A stretch of DNA of 13,844 nucleotides from Bacteroidia bacterium (GCA_026391515.1 JAPLEC010000186.1:1-13844), one strand, 5' to 3'; shown: positions 1-7,842, numbered from the stretch's first letter. Translations and numbers: made by a program. The notes: generated by a model not told the origin, from the letters alone.

Positions 1-1
1 G

Positions 2-700
2 AAAGAAAGCAAGGGACTTCACGATTTTGTAAGCTATGTTGACAAAGGCTCATAGGATATCCTGGTTGAGAGATTAAGTATCATTCTTCCTGAAGCCGGA
101 TTTATTACTGAGGAGGGAACATCCAAAAAGAAAGGTCTGAAGTATTGCTGGGTTATCGATCCTCTTGACGGGACAACTAATTTCTTACATGGCATTCATC
201 CTTACTCAATCAGTGTTGCACTGCTGGAAGATAATGAACCTGTTGCGGGTGTTGTCAGTGAAGTCGGTGGAAATGAGACTTTTACTTCATGGAGAAATGG
301 TGGTGCATGGCTTAATAACAGGCAAGTCCATGTTTCTTCAGCATCCCGGCTTTTGGATAGTCTTGTGGCAACAGGATTCCCTTACAGCAATTTCAAACGA
401 CTTGAAAAATATATGAATTGCCTGACCCATTTTTGTAAGACCACTCATGGTATCAGGAGACTTGGATCTGCTTCCATTGATCTTGCGTATGTAGCTTGTG
501 GCAGATTTGAGGCTTTTTACGAATATGACCTTCACCCTTGGGATGTAGCAGCAGGCATTCTGCTTGTGAGGGAGGCAGGAGGTTGTGTCAGCGACTTTTC
601 AGGCAATGAAAAGAACCTTACAGGTGACGAAATAGTTGCAGCTAATCGTCTCGTTTTTCCTGAATTTCTGGAAAATGTGAGTAAATTTATGCAGGATTAG
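2..700 (+). CDS. Inositol monophosphatase family protein (SuhB-like), 5' partial, with one in-frame TAG
   Basis: The reading frame enters from outside the window, so the first few dozen residues are missing. It carries the metal-dependent IMPase signature: a KGLHDFVSYVDK stretch (about 14-49), the TEEG acid pair (104-115), DPLDGTTNF (158-184) and the late WD metal-site motif in HPWDVAAG (about 533-556). Such enzymes hydrolyse phosphate from inositol monophosphate or related sugar/nucleotide phosphates using Mg2+ in the cytoplasm; the substrate here cannot be told. The C-terminus ends at a normal family position with TAG at 698-700, 12 bases before the acyltransferase gene. An in-frame TAG at 53-55 falls just after DKGS, where E. 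coli SuhB, as I recall it, has Glu. No ATG follows before the catalytic motif, so re-initiation cannot restore a full enzyme. Family assignment is firm; whether it is functional depends on that TAG. Confidence 0.88.
53..55 (+). other. In-frame TAG inside the IMPase-family gene
   Basis: Codons read AAA GGC TCA TAG GAT ATC CTG. The frame is open on both sides and encodes family-consistent residues before (YVDKGS) and after (DILVERL). One substitution (for example G to T from GAG, or A to T from AAG) would explain it. Alternatives are amber readthrough or a base error. Confidence 0.9.
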
Positions 701-712
701 CTTTTCTCAAAA

Positions 713-1597
713 ATGGGAGCCATAGGGTTTTATATTTTCTTTGGGATAAACTGGATCATGACACTCTTACCATTACCGGTACTTTATCTCTTTTCTGATT
801 TCTTTTATCTTTTCATTTATTATTTACCAGGCTATCGCAGACAAATTGTCAGAAATAATCTAAAAAATTCTTTCCCTGAAAAAAACGAAAAAGAGATTCT
901 TATAATTGAAAAGAAATTTTACCACCACCTCTGTGACCTGTTTGTTGAAACTCTTAAGCTTACCCATATGAGTAATAAACAATTGATGAAAAGGATTCAG
1001 CTTACCAATCCGGAATTGCTTGAAAAGTTATCTGATGAAGATCGGGATGTTGTTGCCATTCTTGCACATTACGGAAACTGGGAATGGCAGGTTTGTAATC
1101 CTTTATACTCAAAAATGAATAATGTTTCAATTTATAAACCACTTCAAAACAAATATTTCGATCATTTTATGATCAATTTAAGATCGAAATACGGAATGAA
1201 ATTTTCTCCCATGTCTAATATCGCAAGGGAAGTTATCAATAACAGGAATAAAAATGTAAGAACAGCATATGCTTTCATTTCAGATCAAACACCGCCAATA
1301 GGAGATATCAATTTCTGGACAAATTTTCTAAATCAGGAAACTCCTGTTTACCTTGGTGCTGAAAAAATCGCAACAAAATATGACATGGCGGTAGTCACTT
1401 TTTTTGTTCAGAAAATAAAAAGAGGATATTACAGCTATTCCGCTGAACTGCTGTTCGATCATACCGTTGGTCTGCCTGAACATGTTATTACCGACACTCA
1501 TGTAAAGAAGCTTGAGAAAATAATACAGGAAAAGCCTGAATACTGGATATGGAGCCACCGCAGATGGAAACATAAAAGGGAGCACATTTATGATTAA
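713..1597 (+). CDS. LpxL/HtrB-like lipid A biosynthesis acyltransferase
   Basis: A 294-residue protein of the lysophospholipid/lipid A acyltransferase family, which transfers an acyl chain from acyl-ACP to a lipid A precursor at the inner membrane. A hydrophobic N-terminal segment (about residues 4-38) provides membrane anchoring. The YRRQIVRNNLKNSFPEK stretch (41-57) is typical of Bacteroidota members. The catalytic H(X)4E motif is present in AHYGNWEW, with His119 and Glu124. The C-terminal YWIWSHRRWKH pattern (about 277-287) is also characteristic of the family. Length matches the roughly 290-310 residues usual for the family. The ATG at 713 lies 12 bases after the IMPase stop and in the same frame. 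Its TAA overlaps the next gene's ATG by eight bases (1590-1597), suggesting translational coupling. Acyl-chain specificity cannot be inferred. The family can also include ornithine-lipid or other lipid acyltransferases, so the exact acceptor is uncertain. Confidence 0.88.
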   Translation: MGAIGFYIFFGINWIMTLLPLPVLYLFSDFFYLFIYYLPGYRRQIVRNNLKNSFPEKNEKEILIIEKKFYHHLCDLFVETLKLTHMSNKQLMKRIQLTNPELLEKLSDEDRDVVAILAHYGNWEWQVCNPLYSKMNNVSIYKPLQNKYFDHFMINLRSKYGMKFSPMSNIAREVINNRNKNVRTAYAFISDQTPPIGDINFWTNFLNQETPVYLGAEKIATKYDMAVVTFFVQKIKRGYYSYSAELLFDHTVGLPEHVITDTHVKKLEKIIQEKPEYWIWSHRRWKHKREHIYD

Positions 1598-2618
1598 AAC
1601 GGCAATAATCATATTAAACTGGAATGGGATCAAATATCTGAAAATGTTCCTTGGTAATGTAATCCGACATTCTCTGAACTCAGAAACTGTTTTGTATGTT
1701 GCTGATAACGGTTCAAATGACGGATCAGTTAAATGGATTACTGAAAATTACAAGGAGGTCAGGTTAATCAGGTTTGACATAAATCATGGTTTTGCCAAAG
1801 GATATAATCTGGCTCTGGAAGAGATTGATGCGAAGTATTATATATTGCTGAATTCTGATATTGAAGTTACTGAAGGCTGGCTGGAACCATTGATTGGTTT
1901 TATGGATATGAACCCTGACGTTGCTTCATGCCAGCCAAAAATCCTTTCATATAACCAGAGAGATTATTTTGAATATGCCGGAGCTGCAGGCGGTTTTATT
2001 GACAAGCTGGGTTACCCGTTATGCAGAGGACGTATTATCTACAAAGTCGAAAAAGATAATGGTCAGTATGATTCAGAGATCGATATTTTCTGGTCAACCG
2101 GAGCATGCATGATAGTCCGTTCTGATGCCTGGAAGCAGTGTGGTGGATTTGATCCTGATTTCTTTGCACATATGGAAGAGATTGATCTGTGCTGGCGTTT
2201 TCACAGAGCAGGATATCGTGTCTCCTTCGTACCACAAACATCAATCTATCATGTTGGTGGCGGAGCACTTCCATATAATTCACCTTTGAAAACATATCTC
2301 AATTTCCGCAACTGCCTCTTCCTGTTACACAAAAATCTGCCGGATAAAACTTTTAAAAAAACCATGTTCACACGTAAAATCCTTGATGGCATAGCTGCTC
2401 TCTTTTTTCTATGCAAAGGACAATTCAGCAGTGTCAGGTCTGTATTAAAAGCACACATTGATTATTATAAAAGCCTTGATCAGCTGAAGAAAAAAAGAAA
2501 AATGGTTAAAATGCTTGGAGAGAATGAGCCAGCCGGATTAGTGTTGAACAAAAGTGTCGTTTTTGAGTTTTATATGAAAGGGAATAAGACTTTTAAGAGC
2601 CTTACTACGAATTTCTGA
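1590..2618 (+). CDS. GT2-family glycosyltransferase (rhamnosyltransferase-like)
   Basis: A 342-residue GT-A fold enzyme that would transfer a sugar from a nucleotide-sugar donor to a glycan or lipid acceptor at the cytoplasmic face of the inner membrane. The N-terminus has the family start IIILNWNG (about 6-13), then ADNGSNDGS (38-46). The metal/nucleotide-binding NSD variant of DxD is at 88-90. The acceptor-side block runs from STGACMIVR (179-187) through GGFDPDFF (194-201) to the acidic ExDLCWR motif (207-213), followed by a conserved His in IYHVGGG. This arrangement is typical of WbbL/RfbN-like rhamnosyltransferases, but the donor sugar cannot be determined from sequence. It overlaps the acyltransferase gene by eight bases and is followed after five bases by the metallophosphoesterase gene, so all are likely co-transcribed. 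It ends in TGA. Confidence 0.87.
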   Translation: MIKTAIIILNWNGIKYLKMFLGNVIRHSLNSETVLYVADNGSNDGSVKWITENYKEVRLIRFDINHGFAKGYNLALEEIDAKYYILLNSDIEVTEGWLEPLIGFMDMNPDVASCQPKILSYNQRDYFEYAGAAGGFIDKLGYPLCRGRIIYKVEKDNGQYDSEIDIFWSTGACMIVRSDAWKQCGGFDPDFFAHMEEIDLCWRFHRAGYRVSFVPQTSIYHVGGGALPYNSPLKTYLNFRNCLFLLHKNLPDKTFKKTMFTRKILDGIAALFFLCKGQFSSVRSVLKAHIDYYKSLDQLKKKRKMVKMLGENEPAGLVLNKSVVFEFYMKGNKTFKSLTTNF

Positions 2619-2623
2619 TTCAT

Positions 2624-3793
2624 ATGAAAACTTACCAGCTAATAGTTTTTCTGTCCATAGTACTATTTATTTACTTTCTTGGAAATGCATACATCTTTAT
2701 TAAAGGTTATAATATCATCCCTGCTCCAAGAGGAAACAAGGTACTCTATACCATAATCTTTATTGTGTTTGCGGTGACGTTTATTGTTGCAAAGATTCTT
2801 GAATCGCGGCATTCTTCTGTCTTAACCGACGTTCTTAATATTATCGGAGGATTCTGGATGGGTTTTCTGGTCTATGCATTTATGTTCCTGCTGCTTGCAG
2901 ATATAGCCGGCCTCATTATGCGAATTCCGGGAATAATTAATAGCCAGAATATCCATGTTTACAGGAGATGGACTTTTCTGATTGCTTCAGGAGTTGCTGT
3001 CATTCTGATTGCAGGTGGATTCATAAATGCAATAATCCCGGTAATTAAAAATTATAACATCTCAATCAATAAGCCTGCAGGTGATATCAAAACTCTTCGT
3101 GTTGCAGCTGTCTCTGATATTCATCTTGGAAGTATTATCCGTAAGAGAAGCATTAAGAAATTATCAGGTATGCTGGAAAAAATGAAACCGGACGTTGTTT
3201 TTCTTCTTGGAGATATTGTCGATGGTGAACTTGGCCCTGTTCTGAGAGACGACCTGCTGCAATATTTCTCCGGACCAAATACTACAGATGGCCTTTATGC
3301 AATAACAGGCAATCATGAATTTATTGGCGGTGCAAAACGTACTATTCCGTATATTGAAAGCAAAGGAATCAGAGTTCTGAAAGATGAAGTTATTGTTCTG
3401 CCCGGGGGGATCCAGGTTATTGGCAGGCTTGACAGGGATTCGTTCCGGTTCTTCAATAAAGAAAGAAAATCTCTTGAAGAGCTTACCAAAAACATTGATT
3501 ATTCCAAGCCAGTCATTTTACTCGATCATCAGCCGCTTAAGCTTGAAGAATCAGTGAAATACAATGTTGATCTTCAGCTTTCAGGGCATACGCATAATGG
3601 ACAATTCTGGCCTTTGAATTATCTTACAAGAAGAATCTATGAATTAAGCTATGGTTACCTGAAAAAAGGTAATACCCAGATAATTGTTTCATCCGGTTAT
3701 GGTCTCTGGGGTCCGAGAATCAGATCAGGAAGCAGACCGGAAGTAATGCTTATTAATATTGAATTCACCGATAATAAGAAGTCTTCTGAATAG
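2624..3793 (+). CDS. Membrane-anchored calcineurin-like metallophosphoesterase (YkuE-like)
   Basis: A 389-residue protein with an N-terminal membrane region of about four hydrophobic segments (roughly residues 4-27, 41-57, 71-98, 118-141), followed by a complete metallophosphoesterase domain. Dimetal-site motifs occur in order: DIHL (Asp165, His167), GDIVD (196-200), GNHE (229-232), His302 in LLDHQPL and GHTHNGQ (321-327). This matches the YkuE/YaeI-like branch, several members of which act on phosphodiesters or pyrophosphates near the membrane; the substrate here is unknown. Its place after an acyltransferase and a GT2 gene suggests an envelope-lipid role, which is only inference. LpxH-type UDP-diacylglucosamine hydrolases are in the same superfamily but lack such a multi-pass N-terminus. 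It stops with TAG at 3791-3793, backed by TAA two codons later, five bases from the convergent murF end. Confidence 0.85.
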   Translation: MKTYQLIVFLSIVLFIYFLGNAYIFIKGYNIIPAPRGNKVLYTIIFIVFAVTFIVAKILESRHSSVLTDVLNIIGGFWMGFLVYAFMFLLLADIAGLIMRIPGIINSQNIHVYRRWTFLIASGVAVILIAGGFINAIIPVIKNYNISINKPAGDIKTLRVAAVSDIHLGSIIRKRSIKKLSGMLEKMKPDVVFLLGDIVDGELGPVLRDDLLQYFSGPNTTDGLYAITGNHEFIGGAKRTIPYIESKGIRVLKDEVIVLPGGIQVIGRLDRDSFRFFNKERKSLEELTKNIDYSKPVILLDHQPLKLEESVKYNVDLQLSGHTHNGQFWPLNYLTRRIYELSYGYLKKGNTQIIVSSGYGLWGPRIRSGSRPEVMLINIEFTDNKKSSE

Positions 3794-3798
3794 TCCTT

Positions 3799-5091
3799 CT
3801 AAAGCAGCTCATAGATCTGCTCAAGCGCCATTCCTCTCGATCCTTTTATTAGTATATGATTCCCCTTCAGAGGTTTAGTTTTCAGGAACTCTTTAAGCCT
3901 GTTAATATCCCTGAATATTTTGAACCGGAATCCTGCTGAAACCTTACTGAATATCGGTCCTGTTAAAAGTACATTTCTTAAATTATTATCATTCAGAACT
4001 TTATGAATTTTAATATGCTCTTCTTCGCTTTTATCTCCAAGTTCGAGCATGTCGCCAAGAATGCAAATTTTATTTACCGCTTTAACGGCAGAAAATGATT
4101 CAATAGCCATTCGCATACTTGATGGATTTGCATTATAAGAATCACAAATCAGTGTATTGTTCTATGTTACTATTACTTGTGACCTGATGTTTTCCGGCTC
4201 GTATTTTCTGACTGCAGCAGCAATATCTTTCATATCGACTCCAAAAAAGAGTCCTGTAGCAATAGCGGCTTTGATATTTTCAATATTATAATTCCCAAAA
4301 AGGTGTGTACGGATTTTGTATGTCTTATGTTGATAGGTAGCTGTTAGTGAAAGATTCAAAGCTGATGGTTCACTTTTAATAACAAGTTTAATACCGGTAG
4401 GATCAGAAAACGGAACCGCCCTGTTCACAAGTCTGAATATCTTTTCAGACAAAAGCTGGTCTTTGTTATTAAAAAGAGCTATGCCGTTTACTTTCCTGAG
4501 GTGTTCATAAAGTTCTATTTTAGCTTTCACGACTCCTTCAAATGATCCAAAGCCTTCAATATGGGCAGTACCAATGTTGGTGATTATCCCGTAATCAGGT
4601 TTTGCTATCAGGCAAAGTGTACGTATTTCACCAATATGATTTGCTCCCATTTCAATTATCATCAGCTCGGTTCTTTCTGGGGCAGAAAGTATTGTAAGCG
4701 GTACGCCGATCTGATTGTTCAGGTTTCCCTTTGTGGAATGAACTTTAAGTTTTTTTGACAGTATGTCAGAAAGAAGCTCTTTGGTTGTTGTTTTTCCGTT
4801 TGTCCCGGTTATTGCAAGAACGGAAGCGTTCATTTCCTTTCTGTGATGAGTTGCCAGTGCCTGGAGTTCAGAGATGCAGTCGTCGACAAGGATTGTTTTT
4901 TCAGTTTCAAAAGCAGGATCATCGATTACTGCCCATGAAGCGCCTCTGTTAATTGCTTCCTCAGCAAATTTATTACCATTATAATTATCGCCCCAGAGTG
5001 CAAAAAATATCTGGCCTTCTGAGATTGTCCGGGAATCAGTGGATATTCCTTTTGACTCCCTGAAGATTTTGTAAAGTTGTTCTGTCTTCAT
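3799..5091 (-). CDS. murF: UDP-N-acetylmuramoyl-tripeptide--D-alanyl-D-alanine ligase, with one in-frame TAG
   Basis: MurF adds D-Ala-D-Ala to the UDP-MurNAc-tripeptide in an ATP-dependent reaction, the last cytoplasmic step of peptidoglycan precursor synthesis. All three domains are visible. The N-terminal domain contains STDSR (17-21). The central ATPase domain contains TGTNGKTTT (95-103), EMGAN (147-151) and NIGTAHIEGFGS (172-183). The C-terminal domain contains DSYNANPSS, then GDMLELG and IKGSRGMALEQ near the end. Reading through, the product is 430 residues, the normal size. Codon 310 is TAG (4162-4164), between central and C-terminal domains. It separates a 309-residue N-terminal part from the C-terminal domain, whose first ATG (4116) lies after the conserved DSYNANP motif. 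No decay is seen on either side. The gene starts just after the gldJ terminator and ends in TAG at 3799-3801. The gldJ-murF pairing is familiar in Bacteroidota. Confidence 0.92.
4162..4164 (-). other. In-frame TAG at the MurF domain boundary
   Basis: On the minus strand the codons read GTA ACA TAG AAC AAT ACA CTG ATT, giving RSQVIVT, TAG, NNTLICDSYNANPSS without any frame shift. The position is codon 310, in a variable linker just before the conserved DSYNANP motif. In homologues I recall, this linker holds polar residues such as Glu, Lys or Asp, so one base change would suffice. Confidence 0.9.
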
Positions 5092-5096
5092 TTTTC

Positions 5097-5130
5097 AAAA
5101 AAATGCCTCATTATGCAACCATAATGAGGC
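5097..5130 (-). terminator. Hairpin terminator after gldJ, abutting the murF start
   Basis: A perfect 10-bp stem (GCCTCATTAT at 5105-5114 against ATAATGAGGC at 5121-5130) encloses a 6-base loop. On the minus strand it is followed by seven T (5103-5097). It begins 24 bases past the gldJ stop, as expected of an intrinsic terminator for minus-strand transcripts. The murF ATG lies only five bases beyond the T-run, so the structure would sit in the murF leader of any transcript reading through from gldJ. Confidence 0.85.
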
Positions 5131-5154
5131 TTAGATTATTATTGTTAATACCAA

Positions 5155-6672
5155 CTAGTTTCCAGCAGGGCTTCCTACTCTGATCATTGCACATCTGAAG
5201 CCAATATCGTCGCGTGATTCAGTCTGATCGAGGAACCTTCTTGTCGAAGGATTCAGCCAGTAGGCTCTGTCTTTCCATGATCCTCCTTTATATACTCTTG
5301 CATTATCATTAATGAGAGTTACAAAATCAGGGGTTGGTTTGCCGGCTGAGTTACGACTCTGCGCATACATTTTTAATGAAGCGTCTTTATTATCAAGAGC
5401 ATCATTTTTCCAATCCTCAGGATTTCCAATAACAGATTTATAATCGCCATCCCTGTAATTTCTGTAATCGCCTTTCTGATAATTATATCTATTTGACACA
5501 TCAACAGGTTTAACAGTGTCAACATTAAGTCTTCCTAAGTTGCCTTTGGGAACAGCCAGACCGTCATTATCGCGGCGAAGGTCAGTATAAACGTTTCCCC
5601 TGAAGGGGTTGAATTCATCAACATCATCAGAAGTAAGCGGACGGTAAACATCCTGAACCCACTCATTTACATTACCTGCCATACAATAGAGACCATAGTC
5701 ATTAGGCCAATAGGATTTAACTTCGCTGGTAATGCTGGCATTATCGTTAAGGTTGCCTGCAACTCCCATCATATCGCCTCTGCCACGCACAAAGTTAGCC
5801 ATCATTTCACCGCGGTACCTTGGTATGGAATTTCTTACATTTTTCCCATCCCATGGGTATACTCTTCTTTCATAAATCCTTTCTTGAACTGTATTGCCTG
5901 CTAGTGCATAAGCTGCAAATTCCCATTCTGCCTCAGTTGGCAGACGGTAACTTGGAAGAAGCAAACCATCTTCAAAGCTTGTTCTTCTTTCAGTCTGATC
6001 AGGATTAAGACTCTTCCGTAATTTATTTGTAACCCCATCGTATTGACGGGCGAGATAAGCTTCAGTATTGAAATTATTCTGATTTGCCTGTTCAGGATCT
6101 GGACTTAGTTCTCCAAAGTCAATAAGAATCTGTTCATTGACCCTGTCACTTCTCCAGACACAATAATCATTTGCCTTCAGCCAGCTAACACCAACGACAG
6201 GGTAATTATTATAGGAAGGGTGCCGGAAATAATACTGGACATAAGGATCGTTGAAACCCATAGGGCTTCTCCATACTAAAGTATCGGGAAGGGCATTTCT
6301 ATAGACTTGTCGATATTCGGTATAAACACGCCTCAGCCAATACAGATATTCACGGTAATCAACGTTTTTAATTTCTGTTTCATCCATATAAAATGAAGAA
6401 ACAGTGACTGTTCTTGGCTTGTTATTCCAGTCAAAGAAAACGTCCTGCGATATCTGCCCCATAGTAAAACGTCCTCCTTCTATGAGAACAAGGCCCGGAC
6501 CTGTCTCTTGTTCGGCACCAAGAGTAACTTCAAATCCACCATTATCTGGATTGTTGTATTTCCAGCCTGTTGTGGAAGAAGTATTAGCTTCCCCTTTCTT
6601 TTTAAATAAACTGCACGATACCAGAAAAAGCAATGCTAATAATATAAACGGTAAGGCTCTGAATTTATACAT
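5155..6672 (-). CDS. gldJ: Gliding motility / type IX secretion lipoprotein GldJ
   Basis: A 505-residue lipoprotein with a formylglycine-generating-enzyme/sulfatase-modifying (FGE) fold used structurally rather than catalytically. The N-terminus is a hydrophobic signal with lipobox LVSC, giving lipidated Cys20, then a Lys-rich and Ser/Thr-rich linker. FGE-fold landmarks follow: EGGRFTMG (65-72), SSFYMDETE (92-100), YPVVGVSW (157-164), RLPTEAEWEF (243-252), MAGNVNEWV (331-339), YKGGSW (461-466) and GFRC (491-494). In Flavobacterium johnsoniae GldJ is an outer-membrane-associated component needed for gliding and for stability of the type IX core protein GldK. The GldK/PorK paralogue is similar, but the GWKYNNP...GGFEV start, the neighbouring porU/porV and the downstream murF all favour GldJ. 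It stops with TAG at 5155-5157 and is followed by a strong terminator. A TAnnTTTG box lies about 35 bases upstream of the ATG. Confidence 0.87.
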   Translation of the reverse strand: MYKFRALPFILLALLFLVSCSLFKKKGEANTSSTTGWKYNNPDNGGFEVTLGAEQETGPGLVLIEGGRFTMGQISQDVFFDWNNKPRTVTVSSFYMDETEIKNVDYREYLYWLRRVYTEYRQVYRNALPDTLVWRSPMGFNDPYVQYYFRHPSYNNYPVVGVSWLKANDYCVWRSDRVNEQILIDFGELSPDPEQANQNNFNTEAYLARQYDGVTNKLRKSLNPDQTERRTSFEDGLLLPSYRLPTEAEWEFAAYALAGNTVQERIYERRVYPWDGKNVRNSIPRYRGEMMANFVRGRGDMMGVAGNLNDNASITSEVKSYWPNDYGLYCMAGNVNEWVQDVYRPLTSDDVDEFNPFRGNVYTDLRRDNDGLAVPKGNLGRLNVDTVKPVDVSNRYNYQKGDYRNYRDGDYKSVIGNPEDWKNDALDNKDASLKMYAQSRNSAGKPTPDFVTLINDNARVYKGGSWKDRAYWLNPSTRRFLDQTESRDDIGFRCAMIRVGSPAGN

Positions 6673-6706
6673 AACTCGTTTAGTTTTATGGCTTTTAATG
6701 AATATT

Positions 6707-6714
6707 CAAATATA
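6707..6714 (-). promoter_or_regulatory. Bacteroidota -7 promoter box upstream of gldJ
   Basis: Minus-strand TATATTTG matches the Bacteroidota -7 consensus TAnnTTTG exactly and lies 34 bases from the gldJ ATG, giving a leader of roughly 30 bases. A TTTG occurs upstream but about 25 bases away, longer than the usual spacing, so the -33 element is weak or absent. If used, gldJ is expressed independently of the upstream porP-like gene. Confidence 0.55.
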
Positions 6715-6755
6715 ATAATTTTTATAAAAACTAATCTTTCAAACATCAAATATAA

Positions 6756-7724
6756 CTACAATTTAGGAAAATTTATTGTTTTGACAGTTTTTCTTTTATC
6801 AACATTATTTAAACGAAGAGCTATCCCTGCATGATGGAGAAGAGAAAATGGAAGCAAATTTTCTTGTGATGCAATATTAAAACGATAATTATAAAAAATA
6901 TTCAGGCTGCTTATTATTATTGAAAATCCAGTCTGAAGATCAATGTTATTCTTACTATCTGCAAGAAATATCACATTGATTGACAGAGACTTACTTTCCA
7001 GAACTGATCCAGCACCAGCAGAAAAAAATCCTTCCTTTATTTCAAGTTTTGCCAACGGACGTATTTTCAGGTTCTTACCTCTGCTCAGGTTAAAGTCCGC
7101 TGCGCCATGAATAAAAAGGAGCCTCTGCAGTTTTTGATTCGAATAACCTGAATCATCGAGATTCGGCTCAGCAAGATGAGCGACAGAAATCCCACCAAAA
7201 AATTTCCCTGTCATGAAAAGAAATCCGGTTGCAAGATCGAAAACCGTTCGCCCCCTGGAAGATAATGCTTCCTCCGTTGGTATAACAACCCCGGCCATCG
7301 GATCAATCTGATCCGGAAGAATTGCTCCCGAGAGATTGAATCCCCTGTGATAAAAGGAGGCAGAAAGACCTGCACTTATATACAGATCACGACTTGCCTT
7401 AAAATAATAAGAATAAGAGAGGCCGCCTTTCAGATCATTAATTATTCCACCCAGATAATCATTCGAAAGATAAATTCCGGCACCTCCATGTAAAGAAGGA
7501 AAATAGCCATCATAAGATAAGCTTACTGAATGCAGGTTATAATTATTACCCGGATAAAAATTCAAATATGACAGCCTCAGGAACCCATCTCCTTCACTCC
7601 CAGTGACCGAAGGATTATTTATCACTGTCAGCTGATAATTTAAACCAGCTCCTGAATCCTGACTGTATAATTTTAAAGGCAGGAACAAGAAGACAACCAG
7701 CAACCTCAGGAGAGATTTTATCAT
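6756..7724 (-). CDS. PorP/SprF family type IX secretion outer-membrane protein
   Basis: A 322-residue protein with an N-terminal signal peptide (hydrophobic stretch about residues 5-19, likely cut near LYS/QD). The remainder alternates short amphipathic beta strands rich in Tyr, Phe, Gly and Ser, as in an outer-membrane barrel. Family landmarks are the NNPSVTGSEGDG segment (36-47; usually NPAYAGS-like), then GGAGIYLSNDYLGG, an aromatic YSYYF strand, SAGLSASFYHRGFN, LPDQIDPMAG and GFLFMTGKFFGGISVAHLAEPN. PorP/SprF proteins are tied to the type IX machine; in F. johnsoniae SprF supports secretion of the adhesin SprB. Many paralogues exist per genome, usually next to large adhesins, so placement between gldJ and porU is notable and the specific partner is unknown. 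It diverges from porU and lies 83 bases upstream of gldJ on the same strand. It ends in TAG at 6756-6758. Confidence 0.83.
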   Translation of the reverse strand: MIKSLLRLLVVFLFLPLKLYSQDSGAGLNYQLTVINNPSVTGSEGDGFLRLSYLNFYPGNNYNLHSVSLSYDGYFPSLHGGAGIYLSNDYLGGIINDLKGGLSYSYYFKASRDLYISAGLSASFYHRGFNLSGAILPDQIDPMAGVVIPTEEALSSRGRTVFDLATGFLFMTGKFFGGISVAHLAEPNLDDSGYSNQKLQRLLFIHGAADFNLSRGKNLKIRPLAKLEIKEGFFSAGAGSVLESKSLSINVIFLADSKNNIDLQTGFSIIISSLNIFYNYRFNIASQENLLPFSLLHHAGIALRLNNVDKRKTVKTINFPKL

Positions 7725-7794
7725 ATCAGTAATTTCTGCAATATCAACGCAGTGAAAACGTTATTATTTTAAACTTAACCTGGTCACAAAAAAA

Positions 7795-7802
7795 CAAAAT
7801 TA
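7795..7802 (-). promoter_or_regulatory. Candidate -7 box for the porP/sprF-like gene
   Basis: Minus-strand TAATTTTG fits TAnnTTTG and lies 70 bases upstream of the gene's ATG. No clear -33 TTTG was found at the usual distance. It sits 23 bases from the oppositely oriented porU box, so the two promoters would share their upstream elements. Confidence 0.4.
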
Positions 7803-7825
7803 ACTGGTAAACAGAAACACATTTC

Positions 7826-7833
7826 TATCTTTG
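7826..7833 (+). promoter_or_regulatory. -7 box of the porU promoter, with a very short leader
   Basis: TATCTTTG matches TAnnTTTG exactly. The porU ATG at 7843 begins nine bases after the box, so a start point four to seven bases downstream of it would leave only about 3-6 untranslated bases, making porU mRNA nearly leaderless. The TTG at 7831 is part of the box, arguing against its use as a start codon. Confidence 0.5.
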
Positions 7834-7842
7834 TCCGGAAAG

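Noticed and set aside
701..712. Natural IMPase-acyltransferase fusion, since both lie in the same frame
   Set aside because: The IMPase C-terminus is complete at the usual length and the acyltransferase has its own ATG and typical N-terminus; the shared frame is coincidental.
3794..3798. Shared terminator between the convergent metallophosphoesterase and murF genes
   Set aside because: The gap is five bases and no convincing hairpin with a T-run is visible around it.
3799..5091. MurF as two separately translated proteins
   Set aside because: The first ATG after the TAG (4116) lies beyond the conserved DSYNANP motif and no ribosome site is evident, so a start there would lose required residues.
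7831..7842. TTG at 7831 as the porU start
   Set aside because: The TTG is the 3' part of an exact TAnnTTTG promoter box, and the ATG at 7843 gives a normal signal peptide.
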